A stretch of 64,000 bases of DNA, from the NCBI GenBank assembly GCA_009792885.1, contig WMCF01000025.1, positions 7,937,771 through 8,001,770 on the forward strand, read 5' to 3'. Under the pieces are notes generated by a model, which saw only the letters and a program-made list of their open reading frames with translations, was not told where the DNA came from and searched no databases. Both the position numbers and the translations under genes were made by a program. The stretch comes from Eremophila alpestris peregrina (taxonomy: Eukaryota; Chordata; Aves; Passeriformes; Alaudidae). Positions 24,647 to 36,765 of this stretch are shown here, piece by piece; the stretch's first letter is position 1, and every line of letters starts with the position of its first letter.

Positions 24647-27600
24647 CATTGCTACCTCAGAATTTCAGTATTAGATTCTGTGAATTGCCTTGAAGGACAG
24701 TTTCTCTCCATTGACAGCAAGGCACAAAGTTGATTTTAATATGGTGAGTTCTATCAGATTATCTTTGTTTCTCCTTAATGACATTCTGTTACCTACATTA
24801 TTCAAGAGATCAGACTAGGTGGAATAGTATTTGGCCTTTAAATCTATAAATTCTTACATTTATGCTCACTAGAGTTGATAATGGTGTCATCTTGTACATT
24901 GAGTGAATCAGCATTGGTAGTTTGCATAACAGAACAGGAATGAGTAAATAAATAATGTATTATTGCCTCAGGCCAAGAAGCAGTGGGTTTGTGAAACATG
25001 CACTCTTAAAAATAACCTGTGCCTAGTATTTGAGGCTATTTGGCTTGTTTGCTGAAGAACAACAGCATGATATTTTGCAAGATACTCAAGTGCAACTGCC
25101 ACCTTGCAGAAAACAGCACAGTGCTATGTTCTTTAACTGAGCTATGCCAACTTATTCCAGCTAAGGAAGCAACCAGAGTTTCTCAATCTGTAGAGGAGTG
25201 ATGTGAATGAGAACAGGAACTCAAATAGCAGTTTGCCATATTGCACAGAAAATCTTCAACTGGAGAACCCAGGGAGGATGCCTACTTGCTATACTTTTAG
25301 TGAGGTCCAGGTGGAGAAGAGAGAAATATTTAACCCTGTAGTATTGAAAGGCACTTTCATGTTGTATTCGGTATAGATGGTGGTCTCCATCTTTTAGCCC
25401 TAGGACTTAAAAGGTATCAGCTGGAAGTGACTTGAATGGTTGAGAGGAAGATACAGTCCCAGGGAACATGAACAGTCGGGAAACAGCCTTGTGTGCATAA
25501 ATCCCCTGTATAAGCTGTTAAGGTCATGTTGTTAATATTCTAGAGAAGGACATTTGTGAGGAGATTTTCATTATTGTCATAGCACGACAGTTTCTCTTTC
25601 ACCAGAAGCAGGTATTCTTATTTTCAGTCTGAAGACTTCAAAATGGTACCTCTTGACCTGCATTCAGAATTATTTCAGATTTTTTTCTTGCAGACTGTAG
25701 CTCTGAGAGTGGCTTCTCTGTCTACTACAAATAAGGACGATTTTTGTCTAGAAGTCAGTGTCTTTTATCTCAGTTCAACTAGTTTTCAATGTGGAATTTT
25801 TCTGACTTTTTAAGAGGATAGTACAGAATGGAATGGATTACAAAATAAAAAGCCAGCATAAGCAGCAGTCTTGATTTGTGGTGTTCCTTGCGTTGTTCCA
25901 GTCTACAGGAATTTCAGTGCAGAACATCATGCACTACAAGCTGATCAGTAAGTGCTTTTGATCCTTCCACTCATCTCTTTTGAGCCAACAGCAATGACAA
26001 AACAGGAAGGGTGTTCTTAGGTGCTTTGCATTTTGCAGAACTTTAGCTGACCAGCCCAGCCACAGTGTTCATAAGTAGTTGAGATTCACCTTCTTTCACA
26101 GCTGTCTTTTAGTGAAAGAAATGAAAATTACCAATCCACATTATTACACAAGTGATAAAGTCAGGACTGAAATGTGAATGCCTGCAGCCTGCAGGATGGA
26201 GAGGGTGGCTGAAGGCTGTACGTGCAGCTGGGTATGGCAAGGTGTTCTACAGTCTGCTTCACCAACTGCAGTTCTCTAAAGCAACCTCTGGTTGCAACCT
26301 TCTCTTTTGTGCAGTGCAAATGGAGGAATGAAAACATTCTTTGGAGGTAATTCTGGTGTGGTGAACAGCTTCATCAGGATGTTTAAGCAGAATGGAATAG
26401 TGGGCTGGCCTGAAGAGAAAAAAAAGGGGAAATATTCCATCTCTCCTGATGTCCCCTACAAAATGAGGGCATTCTGTTTTCCTTTCCTTCATATGATTCC
26501 TTAGCTTGTAGTTGACTTTATGCTGCTTCCTGTGAAAACTTTTTCTCTTGGCTCTTTTTGCTTGCTTCCTTGAAAACATTTGTTGCTTTATGACCTTTTA
26601 CCAGCCTTTCTGAGTTTCAAAGATGTAAGCAGTAACCTTGGCACTGAGTGTCTGCATCACTGTGTGTCTGGAATCATAACAGTCATAGGAAGTCAGTGAA
26701 CCAGCTTGCATTTACTATCCATGGTGCAAAAGGAGTATAGTGATGTAAAATTGTAGCTAAGAGCACTCACCTCTTCATTGACTGTGTAATTAGAGTTGTT
26801 AACAAGTCTGAACAATCCTGTACTGTTACGTAAAGAGCAACCTGGAAGAGTAACTTTCCATTATGGAAAAAAATTGATTGGTTTTACAGATATTATTTAC
26901 AAGTTAGCAAAATACCTCCACTAAGGAGCAGTGGAAGTGAAACATTGCCAATGAACATAGGCAATAAAAATACACTGGTCTCTTGGATGCAAACTTGCTA
27001 AAATGCCTAAACATACTAAATTAATCTTGCATTTAAAAAACAAATTATCAGTTCAATATTAATTAGCAGCAAAGCAAGATTCTGTCTTGATTCACTGAAA
27101 TAAAGGTTTTTTGCCAAATATGTGCAGGATCAGTTTCACAGGGCCTCATGAAACTGAATGCTATGCTTACCAGTGCACAAATGCTATGAGGAATGTGTAT
27201 TTTTCATTATACTTGACAGAGATAGATAGCCAAGGTTGCTGCAAATATTAGAACAGTCTATAGCCCTGTTATTGCCATGCTCTACTCAAGGTCATCAGAC
27301 CTGAACAGGAGTAATTATCCCAGGCAGAGGATTGGATTAATGGCTGCACTTCTCTGGTACCTTCATGAGCAGAACTGCAAAGTCTGCAAAAGTACTCTTG
27401 TGAACCAAAGAGAATGCATCATTCTGAGCAACACCTGAGGATCATGCACATTTTGAGGTCATAATCTATTTTGGTGTAGCTGTTTCTCTCTCTAACTCTG
27501 TCAGGGGCTTTTTCAGATGCCTTCCCCCTCTTCACTGCTTCAGGCTTCTAGTTTTTGTCCAGGAGTCTCTCCTGTCTGCCTATGAGAAAATGGGGAATTC

Positions 27601-28405
27601 TTTTTCAGTTTCAAGATGGAATAGGATAAAGCAAGAAGGATTTTTTCCCCCCAGAGTTCTTGTTGATTTGTTTTCCAGAGAAGTAGAAAATCAGTCTAAG
27701 TCTGTCACAGGTAAAATGGGCAAACTGAAAGTGTCAAAGAGCTTTAAAAGAGGAAGACCATAATATCAAATGAAGAGGTAGACTCTAATACCAAATATGA
27801 GGAAAAATATGTAGGGTTTGGGTTTCTTTAATATTCAATATACTTTTAAGTTAATTAAAAAACCCAAAATTGTCAAATGCCATATTAAAGGAGAGAGTAC
27901 TTATCAAAATGCTCTGCAAAAGTTCAGCATTTTCAGTGTATTCTGTGTTTGTATTTTATTTTCAGTCTAGCTGCTAAAATTCTGGCAGAGCATTTAAAAT
28001 ACATGAAAGAAACAAAAAGATGTAGCTTATTCCTGCTTGAATCAGAGTGCATTTCCCTGGCAGTCCTCTGGGCTGGCCTTGCAACTCTTGTTTCATTTGC
28101 TGCATCCTACTCAGATACTGAATAGATTCCTGTGGATGACTTCATCAAATGTAAAGCTTAGCTTAAGCTTTTTCTAATATACACAAAACCTTGAAGAAGG
28201 TGGGTATTACTTGGAAATGTGTGTATATCTCTGTCACACTCTTCAAGGAACTGATTAATTTTGAAGCTCCTACCAGGCCTGAGTGAGCAAGCCTCATCAA
28301 AATGTTCTCTGCTATTGACAAGAGGGAGTGCTTTGCACTGCATTGATGCCATACTAACTGTATTCTCCCTTAAATAAACTGTGGATGTTTCATTTTTAAT
28401 TTTAG

Positions 28406-28554
28406 GAGCGCCTTCTACTTTCTTTACTGCCTGCTCACATTGCCATGGAAATGAAAGCAGAGATCATTCAGAGGTTGCAAGGTCCAAAGGCAGGCCAGCT
28501 GGAAAACACCAACAACTTCCACAATTTGTATGTCAAAAGGCACACCAATGTAAG
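28406..28554 (+). CDS. ADCY2: ADCY2 exon: start of C1a catalytic region
   Basis: 149 bases, entering in phase 0 after a tttttaattttag acceptor and leaving with two bases of a Ser codon before the donor gtattg. It encodes about residues 241-289, opening with ERLLLSLLPAHIAMEMKAEI, the helical stretch that leads out of the first membrane cassette into the C1a cyclase fold, and ending with NLYVKRHTNV. This LLLSLLP(A/R)H(I/V)AMEM pattern is a hallmark of class III membrane adenylyl cyclases. Compared with human ADCY2 as recalled, I see essentially one change (Met to Leu in the GQ-ENTNN stretch). The exon just upstream, which should end near KLEFEKRQQ, was not found in the preceding 28 kb, so that intron probably extends beyond the window. 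Confidence 0.95.
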
Positions 28555-29584
28555 GTATTGTACTGTGATAAAATGCATCAACAACATTCAGAAAAAAGAA
28601 AGAAAGAAGGGGTCTCGGGAGGAATTAAGAAAATATTTTTAAATATGCTTTTTATCAATTTAATATGTAGAATCCCTTAATTTGATCAAATCCTGGTATT
28701 GCTGCATTTCAGAAGAGCCACAAAGACAAAGGAGTTGTTGAGAAAAAGCCACGCAAAAATAGTCTTTTTTTCATAATGTCTTCATTTACCAGTCTGAAGT
28801 ACCAAATCCTGCTTCCATGTATACTAGTCAAAATTGTAATTCATGTCAATGGTATGATTCTGATTTTGTAAAAAATGGGAACAGTTTCTCAGGATTTGTG
28901 TCACGTAAACAGAGGCAGCTGCATCACATATGTATTTTGCAAAGTACCTGAGAGAAAATATTCTGCTGACAGGTCCAATTATTTATTAATTGAAAATTTC
29001 TAGTACCCGGAAAAATAAATCACTTTCATTTCAAACATCCTTTCTTCTTTAAAAGGTGTGGGTTTTTTTGTTTTATTTTTTTTGTTGTTTGTTTGTTTGT
29101 TTTTTATTGGACAAGTTAGTTTGAATGATATTCTTAGAAACTGATTTATTAAAAATGTTGCAGGACTTTCGAGGAAGCTCATGTGAGCACGAATACTGTT
29201 TGAAATTATTAAATTGCTATTACTATGCTGCTGATTTGTGACTTGGAAAAATATGTCTATTTTTTCAATGCCATAACAGATAGAGGTATAGAATGTTTAT
29301 AAATACCTATAAATATAGGTGTACCTATAAAGGTTATACCTGAGAAGGCAATACCTATAAAGATAAATATAAGTATGTATTACCTATAAACACAACACCC
29401 ATAAAGGTGAATATACGTTTACCTATAAATGTACTTATATTTATTGCTCTACATTTAGTAGTGGCTGTTTTGGGTATGGTCGTATCCCTGTGAAGTCCAG
29501 GGTGCTGCTTTCAGGTTTTTCTGTTGGTTGATGGACCTGAGCCCTGCAGAAGGAAGCTGTGACCAAGATTCATTTCTGTTGCAG
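28555..29584 (+). other. ADCY2 intron (1,030 bases)
   Basis: Bounded by donor gtattg and acceptor gttgcag. Contains a T/G-rich tract near 29059-29105 and the ACCTATAAA repeat cluster at 29305-29429. Confidence 0.9.
29305..29429 (+). repeat. Cluster of ACCTATAAA motifs
   Basis: Exact ACCTATAAA at 29305, 29323, 29353, 29382 and 29421, with a near copy ACCCATAAA at 29397. Unit spacing is irregular, so this is a degenerate tandem or dispersed array. It ends 155 bases before an ADCY2 exon. Confidence 0.9.
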
Positions 29585-29696
29585 CATCCTGTACGCTGAT
29601 ATTGTGGGGTTCACTCGCCTGGCCAGTGACTGCTCACCAGGGGAGCTGGTGCACATGTTAAATGAGCTGTTTGGCAAGTTTGACCAGATTGCAAAG
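29585..29696 (+). CDS. ADCY2: ADCY2 exon: first metal-binding aspartate of C1a
   Basis: 112 bases between a gttgcag acceptor and a gtgggt donor. The first base completes the split Ser codon and the exon ends in phase 0, giving about residues 290-327. It contains SILYADIVGFTRLASDCSPG, in which the Asp of the ADIVGFT motif (about 295) is one of the two residues that hold the catalytic Mg ions in the C1 half of mammalian adenylyl cyclases. It continues through ELVHMLNELFGKFDQIAK. The 112-base length is typical for this exon in the family. All residues look the same as human ADCY2 as recalled. The upstream intron carries a cluster of ACCTATAAA repeats 155-280 bases before this exon. Confidence 0.96.
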
Positions 29697-30754
29697 GTGG
29701 GTTGCTGTGGGATGCTGCTGTTAGTTTGAATAAGAAAGTCATCTTTAAAATGTTGGGGTTTTTTTCCTCTTGGGGTCTTCATGCAGCATTCCTGAGACTT
29801 TGGCAGGAAGATTGGATTTGAAACGTGCGAAGAAAACGATCTGGCTCTGGTCTGAGTGCAGCAGTGCATTTCTGCCAGAGTGACAGTCTGTGAAACCCAA
29901 GATAGCTCTCTAATAGGACCAATAGAGACAGCTCATGGAGACCAATAAAGCTTAATGGCAGATGAACAGTTCTTTAAATAGATTGTTTGAAAAAAAAGGA
30001 TTAAGAAACTCAAGATAGAAAAGTGTTAGTCAGTTTTCTGGTCTCAAAAAAAGCATTTATGAGACTGAAGGAGAAGAGAGACAATATTGATGGAATCAAT
30101 TTTAATTACTCACCACAGCTCTTTATTACTCAAGAAAAGAATCAAATGCAATCAGAAATTTTTCTTCTGTTATTTAGGTGTAATTTTTATAAGAATTAAA
30201 TCAAACTTCATGTGTGAAGGTAAAATCAGAAACCTCTGGACAGATAATTTATTATTTTTCAATTTGTTGAAAAACTATTGTCCAATATTTTAAACTTTTG
30301 ATTAAAATTAAATTTCAATTTTTAAAAAATAAAAATCTTAACATGGCCTTAGAGTATAAAATATAGAAACACTAATATGATGCTACCTTCTGGAAATATT
30401 CCACAGTACATCTTCATAGGTATAAATGTGGAAGACTATGTCTTTTGATTGTATTTCAAACATAAAGGCTTTATTTAGATTGAGGACATGGTATTTAGCT
30501 CAGTTCTTTATTCTCAGCTGTGAACATATTTTGCAGTGAAATTTCTTCCTGCTTTTGCACATTAAGGACCATAACTGGTGGAGGGATCAACCATACAAAA
30601 CTCTCAGCATTTCTGTTGTAGCAAGCCCTTCTCTACTGAAACAAGCTTTAGTAGAATGATTTTGCTAATGTCATTTAAGTCAGTCTTTGTAACAGTAACC
30701 ATTTCTGTATTTCAAATGGAAAGTGACTGTCTCACCTTGCTTTTTTTCCTCCAG
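29697..30754 (+). other. ADCY2 intron (1,058 bases)
   Basis: Bounded by gtgggt and tcctccag. AT-rich, no repeat or ORF of note. Confidence 0.9.
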
Positions 30755-30882
30755 GAAAATGAATGTATGAGAATTAAGATCTTAGGTGACTGCTATTACT
30801 GTGTTTCTGGACTACCTATATCTCTTCAAAATCATGCCAAGAATTGTGTGAAAATGGGACTGGATATGTGTGAAGCCATTAA
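30755..30882 (+). CDS. ADCY2: ADCY2 exon: second metal-binding aspartate of C1a
   Basis: 128 bases after a long pyrimidine tract ending tcctccag; the donor is gtaagt. Phase 0 in, two bases of a Lys codon out, covering about residues 328-369. It encodes ENECMRIKILGDCYYCVSG, where the Asp of LGDCYYC (about 339) is the second metal-binding carboxylate of the C1 half, so the active-site pair is intact. The rest (LPISLQNHAKNCVKMGLDMC) forms the following helix region; human ADCY2 has Pro where this has Gln. The 128-base size is standard for this exon in adenylyl cyclases. Confidence 0.96.
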
Positions 30883-31846
30883 GTAAGTGCCAAACTTTAA
30901 AAAAATACCTTTAAAACCAGTTTCTGTCCACTAAAATTTTAGTATATCTAGGTGAGCTGCAATTGGCAAAAACATGTATCGTGTGGAGGTCTGGATACTA
31001 GGGAGTCCTCTGTGTGATTTATTTTTTCTAATAAGCTGGACTTTGATTTTGAAACTCAGTATGCTCTTCTGTAAGTTTAAGTTCCAACTTTCGTGGTTTT
31101 GCCTAGATCACATTAACCCCTGTCCATGTGACAAAGTAGGAAATTGGCCCATCCTTGTGAGGTGTATGTGTGGTGGGCACCTCATCATGAAATGGATAAT
31201 TAAGTTGAGCTGTGTTGATCTTAATGATTAATGAAGTTATAAATTATGAAATTATACAAAATTATTCCTCTAATTATTCCTTAAATGCTATCCTCATGTG
31301 TGTGTAATTGTAGTCACAAGAGGGTCTTGGCTTTTAGTTATTCAGTCTTTTAATTCAATCCAGGGTAATTACTGCATGGGTAAGTTGACTAAAGCAAATT
31401 TGGTTCTTTTCCCTGTTATGTGTTCATGGAACAGGTGTAGTATTTTTGGAAGCTAGTATTTTGATCTCCTTGCTTTAGCAACCTTTTGGAAAACTAACCT
31501 CAGTACAGGAATCAGGTTGCTGCATTCTCTAAAATGTTGTTTGTTCATCCAGAAGTGGTTGTATCTTACATAGTGTCCAAAGAAATCTGTTTTTAAAATG
31601 GTACTTGGGAGTATTTCTCCTTGCCAAGCAAGGCATAAGTCTACAGATTTGGTTGCATTTCAGTTGCTTTCACTGGATGCTTTCTCTTTTTCACTTAGAT
31701 ATACTGGAACAGTATCACAATTAAGTCATTTGCTTTTTTAGCATACTAGGAAGTAAAGCTACCATCCCTTCTGCAGAGCAGTTGGTAAAAGGGTGTCAGT
31801 CCCAAAGTTCTGGCCCCCCTTGTTGGTCAGCTTAAAAATATTGGGA

Positions 31847-31861
31847 TTTTTTTTTTTTTTT
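31847..31861 (+). repeat. Poly-T tract
   Basis: Fifteen T in a row. Confidence 0.9.
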
Positions 31862-34444
31862 GCCAGCCTTTGAGTGAAAATGAGAGCTTTCTGGTTTGCA
31901 TTTCAAAACATCTGTGTGCTGTGTGAGAAATGTGAGTTAAAAGTACTTGCATAGAGTTTCTGATCAACCTGTTGCTTTGCTACTTAAGACAAAAAGGTAT
32001 AGCAGGTTACAGGGTGGTGGAAAAACAACACTAAACTTGAGCCCTTCACAAGTGCCCTTCACAAAGAACCAAAGTACATCACACATCATAATACAATGCT
32101 TTACTTGAGCTCAGAGAGCAATCTGTCAGTTCCTCACACTTCAGAACTTCCAATTTTCTCTGAAATAACTTTCTGCTCAGGCTGCTATCGAGTGGGTTCG
32201 TTGTTAATGCTGTATGATCAGATTCTTGGTAGGAGCAGCCTTATAGACTAGAAAATTACATGTAAATTAGTTATATTAGTTGTAAAGCATATCCTGATCT
32301 ACTTTATTACTGTAGTCAGAAACCACCCCATAGACAGATGCCTGATTACCACAGCCTGTTTACAGAAGGAGTAGGAATCTGTACCCTGTGTTATCAAATC
32401 CTTTCAAAGTATTATGTCAAGTGTCGCAGCCTGCAGGTGAATGAAAATTGCTGATTATTAATCAACTCCATGTTTTGTTGTGTGATTGCTGCATCTTTGT
32501 ATGGAAGCATCTCCTGACATACTTCTGTGCCCTGTAAAATGAGAAGTAGTAATACTCTTGCTGTTGGCAGTGTGTCACTCAATATGTTTGACTTGCTCTG
32601 TCTGGAATATCTTTTTTGTCAGATAGAAATTATTGTTAAATTCAGTCACTGAGGTGCAAACTGCCCCCTTGGTATCTAAGCTACTGAAATAAAGTAGTTT
32701 GCTGTTTGTATTAGTAGCTCTATATAGATTTTACCACCTGAATATTATTTCGGTTCCAGTTGTCTTTGAAGCAAAAAAGGAGGAATTCTACCAAATTGCC
32801 AGGTGATCTGTACTACAAAGCCTTATTCAGTCTTCTTATCTAATGTTGTTTAGCTCCATTTTGAGCAATTCAGCTTCCCTATGCCATGGATTGTTCCCAT
32901 TTAAACATGGATTATAGTCCCACTGATTAATTGCTTTGCTTCTTTGCTCTATGTTGGAACAAATCCAATGTTTCTTATAGTCTGCATCCTGCTTGCCCAG
33001 GAGTGGGATGCTCACTTTATCAAGCCATAAATGCCAGTGCTGCTTGTGATGCTAAGAGCTGGCCACTTTAACTGGGTGCTTTAAGGACAGAGCCTATATA
33101 TTAAGGCAAAATATTTTTGTGTGTGAATATATGTGTTATTTCCATTCAGTTCAGACTCTAGCCCCTTGTCTGTCTGGTGACTTCTTATTTGCATGTTCTT
33201 CAATCACACATTCTCAAAGACTTCCTTTGATTTGGTAGAATGAAATAAATTGCATTTCAGAGGAAAGTGAAAAAAACAGTTGGATAAGATGGTTATACCA
33301 TTTTGAATGCTAGATACAAAATAAAAGAATTCTTTTAAGTATGATTTCATTCCTGCAGGTCTGATCCAAAAGGAAGCTATGCTGTTAAAGCTGGCAGTTT
33401 GCAAGGAATTAAATGCCTAAGGCTCACTCAATACATTCAAGTGTGTAAGAAAGGGCTAGGTGAGTCTTAGATACCTTGGTCCTGAACTACAGATGAATAA
33501 AGCTCAGGGAAAGCATGTAGATGCTTTCCTAAAGACCTGAAATCTTGCTGGTATGGAGTAAAGCTACTATAATTACCTGCAAGCTAACCATGCCTCTGAA
33601 AAATGCAGAATGCTTACAAACTCAAATTTCACATTGCAATAAGAAAAATACAGTCTTGATGGGTATTTTGACTGCCCAACCAGGCTGGGCACCCAGTCTA
33701 TGCTGTGCTGAAGGAAATCAGAGAGACAGGGGTAGCAGAAAATGAAATAAAGCTGGGAAGTTTCAGATATGCTTCTGTAGGTAATGCAGATGTCCTCTGG
33801 GGATGTGATAACCTAAATTCTTGAATGCATTCAGTGCCTGCATTGTCATAGCAATTGTTCAAGGAGTTCAGGAGAGAAGAAATAATAAACCCTAATTTGG
33901 TCTAGAGTTACACTACAAATTTAATGTCTTCCTTGGTTTCTTTAATTTGTGAGACAGAAGAAGAGATTCGGTTCTGGTGCAATTCTTCTTGCTCCCTTGC
34001 TTAACTCCTGAGAGCTTATTATAAAGCAGACTTTATTCAGCTTGCTCTGCAGAATGTGGAAGGGCAGTCTTTTGACAAGTACTCCTAGAGGATAAATGTT
34101 CCACTTCCATTTTGCCCAGCTTTTTAAAGCACTTTTTTCCAAAGTGCTAGGCTTGTGTCATATACCTTGTGCAGAGCAAAGTGGTGTTTGTGATTTGCAA
34201 ACTGCTTACAAAGATCACTTACAGTCAATTCATTTTCAAGTGTGTCAGCTACACAAGAGCGGTGTAAAATGGCAATGTGAAAAGAAATACCAATAAACAC
34301 TTGAGAGAGACAGACAGAATTAAAATACTTTCAGTCATGCTCCTGTTACTTTCATTTCCCAGAAAAAAAAACCCACTTGAGAGTAACTGCTTAAATGCAG
34401 GATTAACCATATCAAATTAGGCCTGTTGTGTTCTGTTCCTTTTC

Positions 34445-34510
34445 AAAAAAAAAAAAAAACCCGACAACCAAAAAAACCAACCAAACAAAAAAACCCAAAA
34501 ACAAAACAAA
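34445..34510 (+). repeat. A-rich / AC-rich low-complexity tract
   Basis: Fifteen A followed by an irregular series of AAAC and AACC units with almost no G or T. Confidence 0.92.
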
Positions 34511-35533
34511 GAGAAAACTGTCACATTAATAAAATAATTCAGAAGATACAGAGCTGATGATTCTCATCATTGAGATTGAAGATGCTGCTAGAACTATGCA
34601 CCCAACTTGTATACAGGAGCCATTTGAGTTCCTTATTCTGTAGTTGCTTCTTCCATTAAGACCCTGAATTTCTCCAAGTGTACATGCATGTTCTTTATTA
34701 CTGGCTAGGTTTGGGTCCACATCAATTGGGGTTTAAATACATAAATCCAGTTAAGTTACGATCTTCCAATTTCTTAGAGCGGTCTAAGCCTGTAGATATC
34801 TGAATTAGTTTTATTGCTCTTTACATATGTGGTTAGGTAACCATATGACAGATGTCTGGAAATTTTGTTTGACCTCAGTCTCCCTCCAGTGATTCAGAAG
34901 AACTGCTTCTGCAAAGATAAATGCCTATCTTACGTGTAGAGCTCCTCTGAGATTTGGGAGTGGCTGAACAGATACTTCACTCAGTCACTGGAAAGGTCAA
35001 AGGTTTAGATGCTGTCTGGACAGTGAGGGTAGCCTTTCATTCGCTGTATAATGTTGTAGTGGGTGCAGCATTCACTAAGGTTGTTGAGCCTGTGTTCTCC
35101 ACAGCCTGAACAGCACTGAGCCCGTATTCCCAAGGAGAGCACAAGCCCCAGCCTGTGGAATATCCTGAGGTGCTGTGTTTTTCATCCTTCATCTCAGATA
35201 TGGCAGATATGAGAGGGTCTCCGATGTAAACATGAGGGTCTTTGGACAGAAGGGTGCCTAAAGTAGTTCTAGACCTCCAAAACCAGACTAGCACAAAAAC
35301 AGGCCTTAAGTTCAACCAGGAGACTAAACATTTCCACTGTTCATCACAGCCCTCCCAAATAATTTCAGATTGAATATAAAAGAAGGAACTTCAGACACAG
35401 ACTCGAGAATTAATATTTCTACAAATTGTTGCAAATACAGATAATAGGAAAGGTAATATATAATCATAGCATTAAAAGAATGGAGGCAATGCTAAGAAGA
35501 GGAAAATGTTATTATTGCATTTCTGCTACTTTT

Positions 35534-35699
35534 ATAGAATCATAGAATAATAGAATGTTTTGGACTGGAATGGGCCTTAAAGACCATCCAGTTCCAACTC
35601 CCCTGCCATTTACAGGGACACCTCCCATTACAGCAGGTTGCACTCAGCCCTATCCAGCCTGGCCTTGAGCACTTCCAGGGGTGTGCCATCCACATAATT
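35534..35699 (-). mobile_element. CR1 LINE fragment, 3' end, minus strand
   Basis: On the plus strand it starts with atagaatcatagaataata, the reverse complement of the short ATTCTATG-type repeats that end chicken CR1. It continues with ggcctTAAAGACCATCCAGTT, ACTCCCCTGCCATTTACAGG, GACACCTCCCATTACAGCAG and CCAGCCTGGCCTTGAGCACT, all recognisable CR1 3' sequence in reverse. It is 5'-truncated after about 165 bases, as most CR1 copies are. The truncated end lies about 70 bases before the acceptor of the 159-base ADCY2 exon. Confidence 0.93.
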
Positions 35700-35769
35700 T
35701 GACTGGTAGATGAAAAGAAAACAAAGGGCCTATTATGTATATTAAGAGAGGCTTTTTTCTCAACTGCAG

Positions 35770-35928
35770 GAAGGTGAGGGACGCGACAGGAGTGGATATA
35801 AACATGCGCGTGGGAGTGCACTCTGGGAACGTGCTCTGCGGCGTCATCGGGCTGCAGAAGTGGCAGTATGATGTGTGGTCCCATGATGTCACCCTGGCCA
35901 ATCACATGGAAGCTGGGGGAGTCCCAGG
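35770..35928 (+). CDS. ADCY2: ADCY2 exon: core of the C1a fold
   Basis: 159 bases with acceptor ttttttctcaactgcag and donor gtaaga. The first base completes Lys; the exon leaves with two bases of a Gly codon, covering about residues 370-422. It encodes KVRDATGVDINMRVGVHSG, with the conserved Arg and the RVGVHSG strand near the active site, then a GLQKWQYDVW and HDVTLANHMEAGG stretch found throughout the family. The exon is visibly richer in G+C and CpG than its surroundings, as expected of strongly conserved coding DNA. A minus-strand CR1 fragment ends about 70 bases before the acceptor, leaving little room for the branch point. No difference from human ADCY2 was noticed. Confidence 0.96.
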
Positions 35929-36303
35929 GTAAGAGTCTTCTCTGTTAACCTTTGAACACGTGGATTTTTCAGTCTCGGAGAAATGCATAGGCACCATGTC
36001 TTAAGCCATCAGCCTTCATGGAGATGCCTGAACTAATTCTTAGGTGCTGTCTTGAGAAAAAAAACTAAACAAAACTGGGGCACTCAGGTTTTCCTGTGAT
36101 TTAAGGAGCATTTTTTTTCTGGATGGAAAACTTTAGATTTATGCCCTTTAGAATTTCTAAAATTTAGATTAGATGGACTGCAAAAAAAAGTGAGCAGCAA
36201 ATAAAAGATGTATCCAAAAGCAAGTAAAAAATGTTGATCGGGTTAAAATCATGCTTTTGATCTGTATTTGTGACTTTGTCATTCTTTTAAAATATAATTT
36301 CAG
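35929..36303 (+). other. ADCY2 short intron (375 bases)
   Basis: Bounded by gtaaga and atttcag. Nothing else seen. Confidence 0.92.
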
Positions 36304-36436
36304 CCGCGTTCACATCACTTCAGTCACCTTGGCACATTTGAATGGAGCTTACAAAGTGGAAGATGGGGACGGAGATGTGAGGGACCCATATCTGAAAGAG
36401 CATAATGTTAAAACTTATTTTGTAATCAATCCTAAG
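36304..36436 (+). CDS. ADCY2: ADCY2 exon: end of C1a domain
   Basis: 133 bases between a tataatttcag acceptor and a gttagt donor. One base completes Gly and the exon ends in phase 0, covering about residues 423-467. It reads GRVHITSVTLAHLNGAYKVE and ends with KTYFVINPK, the last strand of the C1a cyclase fold. Several substitutions relative to recalled human ADCY2 (Ser to Thr, Glu to Ala, Glu to Asp, Ile to Val, Gln to Glu, Leu to Asn) are mostly conservative and surface-type. The introns on both sides are only 375 and 329 bases, so three exons are packed into 1.2 kb here. Confidence 0.95.
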
Positions 36437-36765
36437 GTTAGTAGTACTTTCATTTCGTGGCCAGTCATACTTGTTTGTGAGCAGGACCACTAATCTCTTT
36501 ATTGAACAATTCACTACAATAAGATATTGATCAGAGCTGTTACTGATGCCTACAAATATATAATGTTTGCAGTGCAAATGTTTCCCGTTCTTCAGAAATA
36601 AGTCTCTGGTATTTCCCGGCAATATCATTAAGAATTTCAGGTTCTTAGCATTTCTCCATTTATAAGTCCCTAATCAAGGAGGTCTGTGGTGGCAGACGAT
36701 GCACTGCTGCTTCAAAAGGTCATGAACACAAAGGCTGATATCACCCTTTGTCCTCTGTCAACCAG
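36437..36765 (+). other. ADCY2 short intron (329 bases)
   Basis: Bounded by gttagt and caaccag. Nothing else seen. Confidence 0.92.

Larger units (their letters stand above)
1..28405 (+). other. ADCY2 intron upstream of first exon seen (incomplete)
   Basis: No coding exon was recognised here, and no ORF has a sequence I can relate to a known protein. Because the exon at 28406 is internal, this is most simply a large ADCY2 intron; a small upstream exon could still have been missed. The recognisable content is a set of repeats and simple-sequence tracts listed separately; the rest is AT-rich unique-looking intron with scattered short open frames of the kind expected by chance. Regions 1-4480, 5010-6640, 7470-11100, 11890-17000, 17660-20630 and 22190-28405 show nothing further I can support. 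Confidence 0.75.
30883..35769 (+). other. ADCY2 intron (4,887 bases)
   Basis: Bounded by gtaagt and ctgcag. Holds a T tract at 31847-31861, an A/C-rich tract at 34445-34510 and a CR1 fragment at 35534-35699. One ORF-like stretch near 33360-33460 was examined and not accepted as a separate exon (see rejected list). Confidence 0.85.

Noticed and set aside
33357..33461. Open stretch between a cctgcag acceptor-like site at 33358 and a gtgagt donor-like site at 33460, translating to a SDPKGSYAVKAGSLQGIKCL-type peptide
   Set aside because: The flanking ADCY2 exons (30755-30882 and 35770-35928) join in phase and match ADCY2 without a gap, so no conserved exon is missing here. It could at most be a cryptic or lineage-specific cassette, for which there is no evidence without transcripts.
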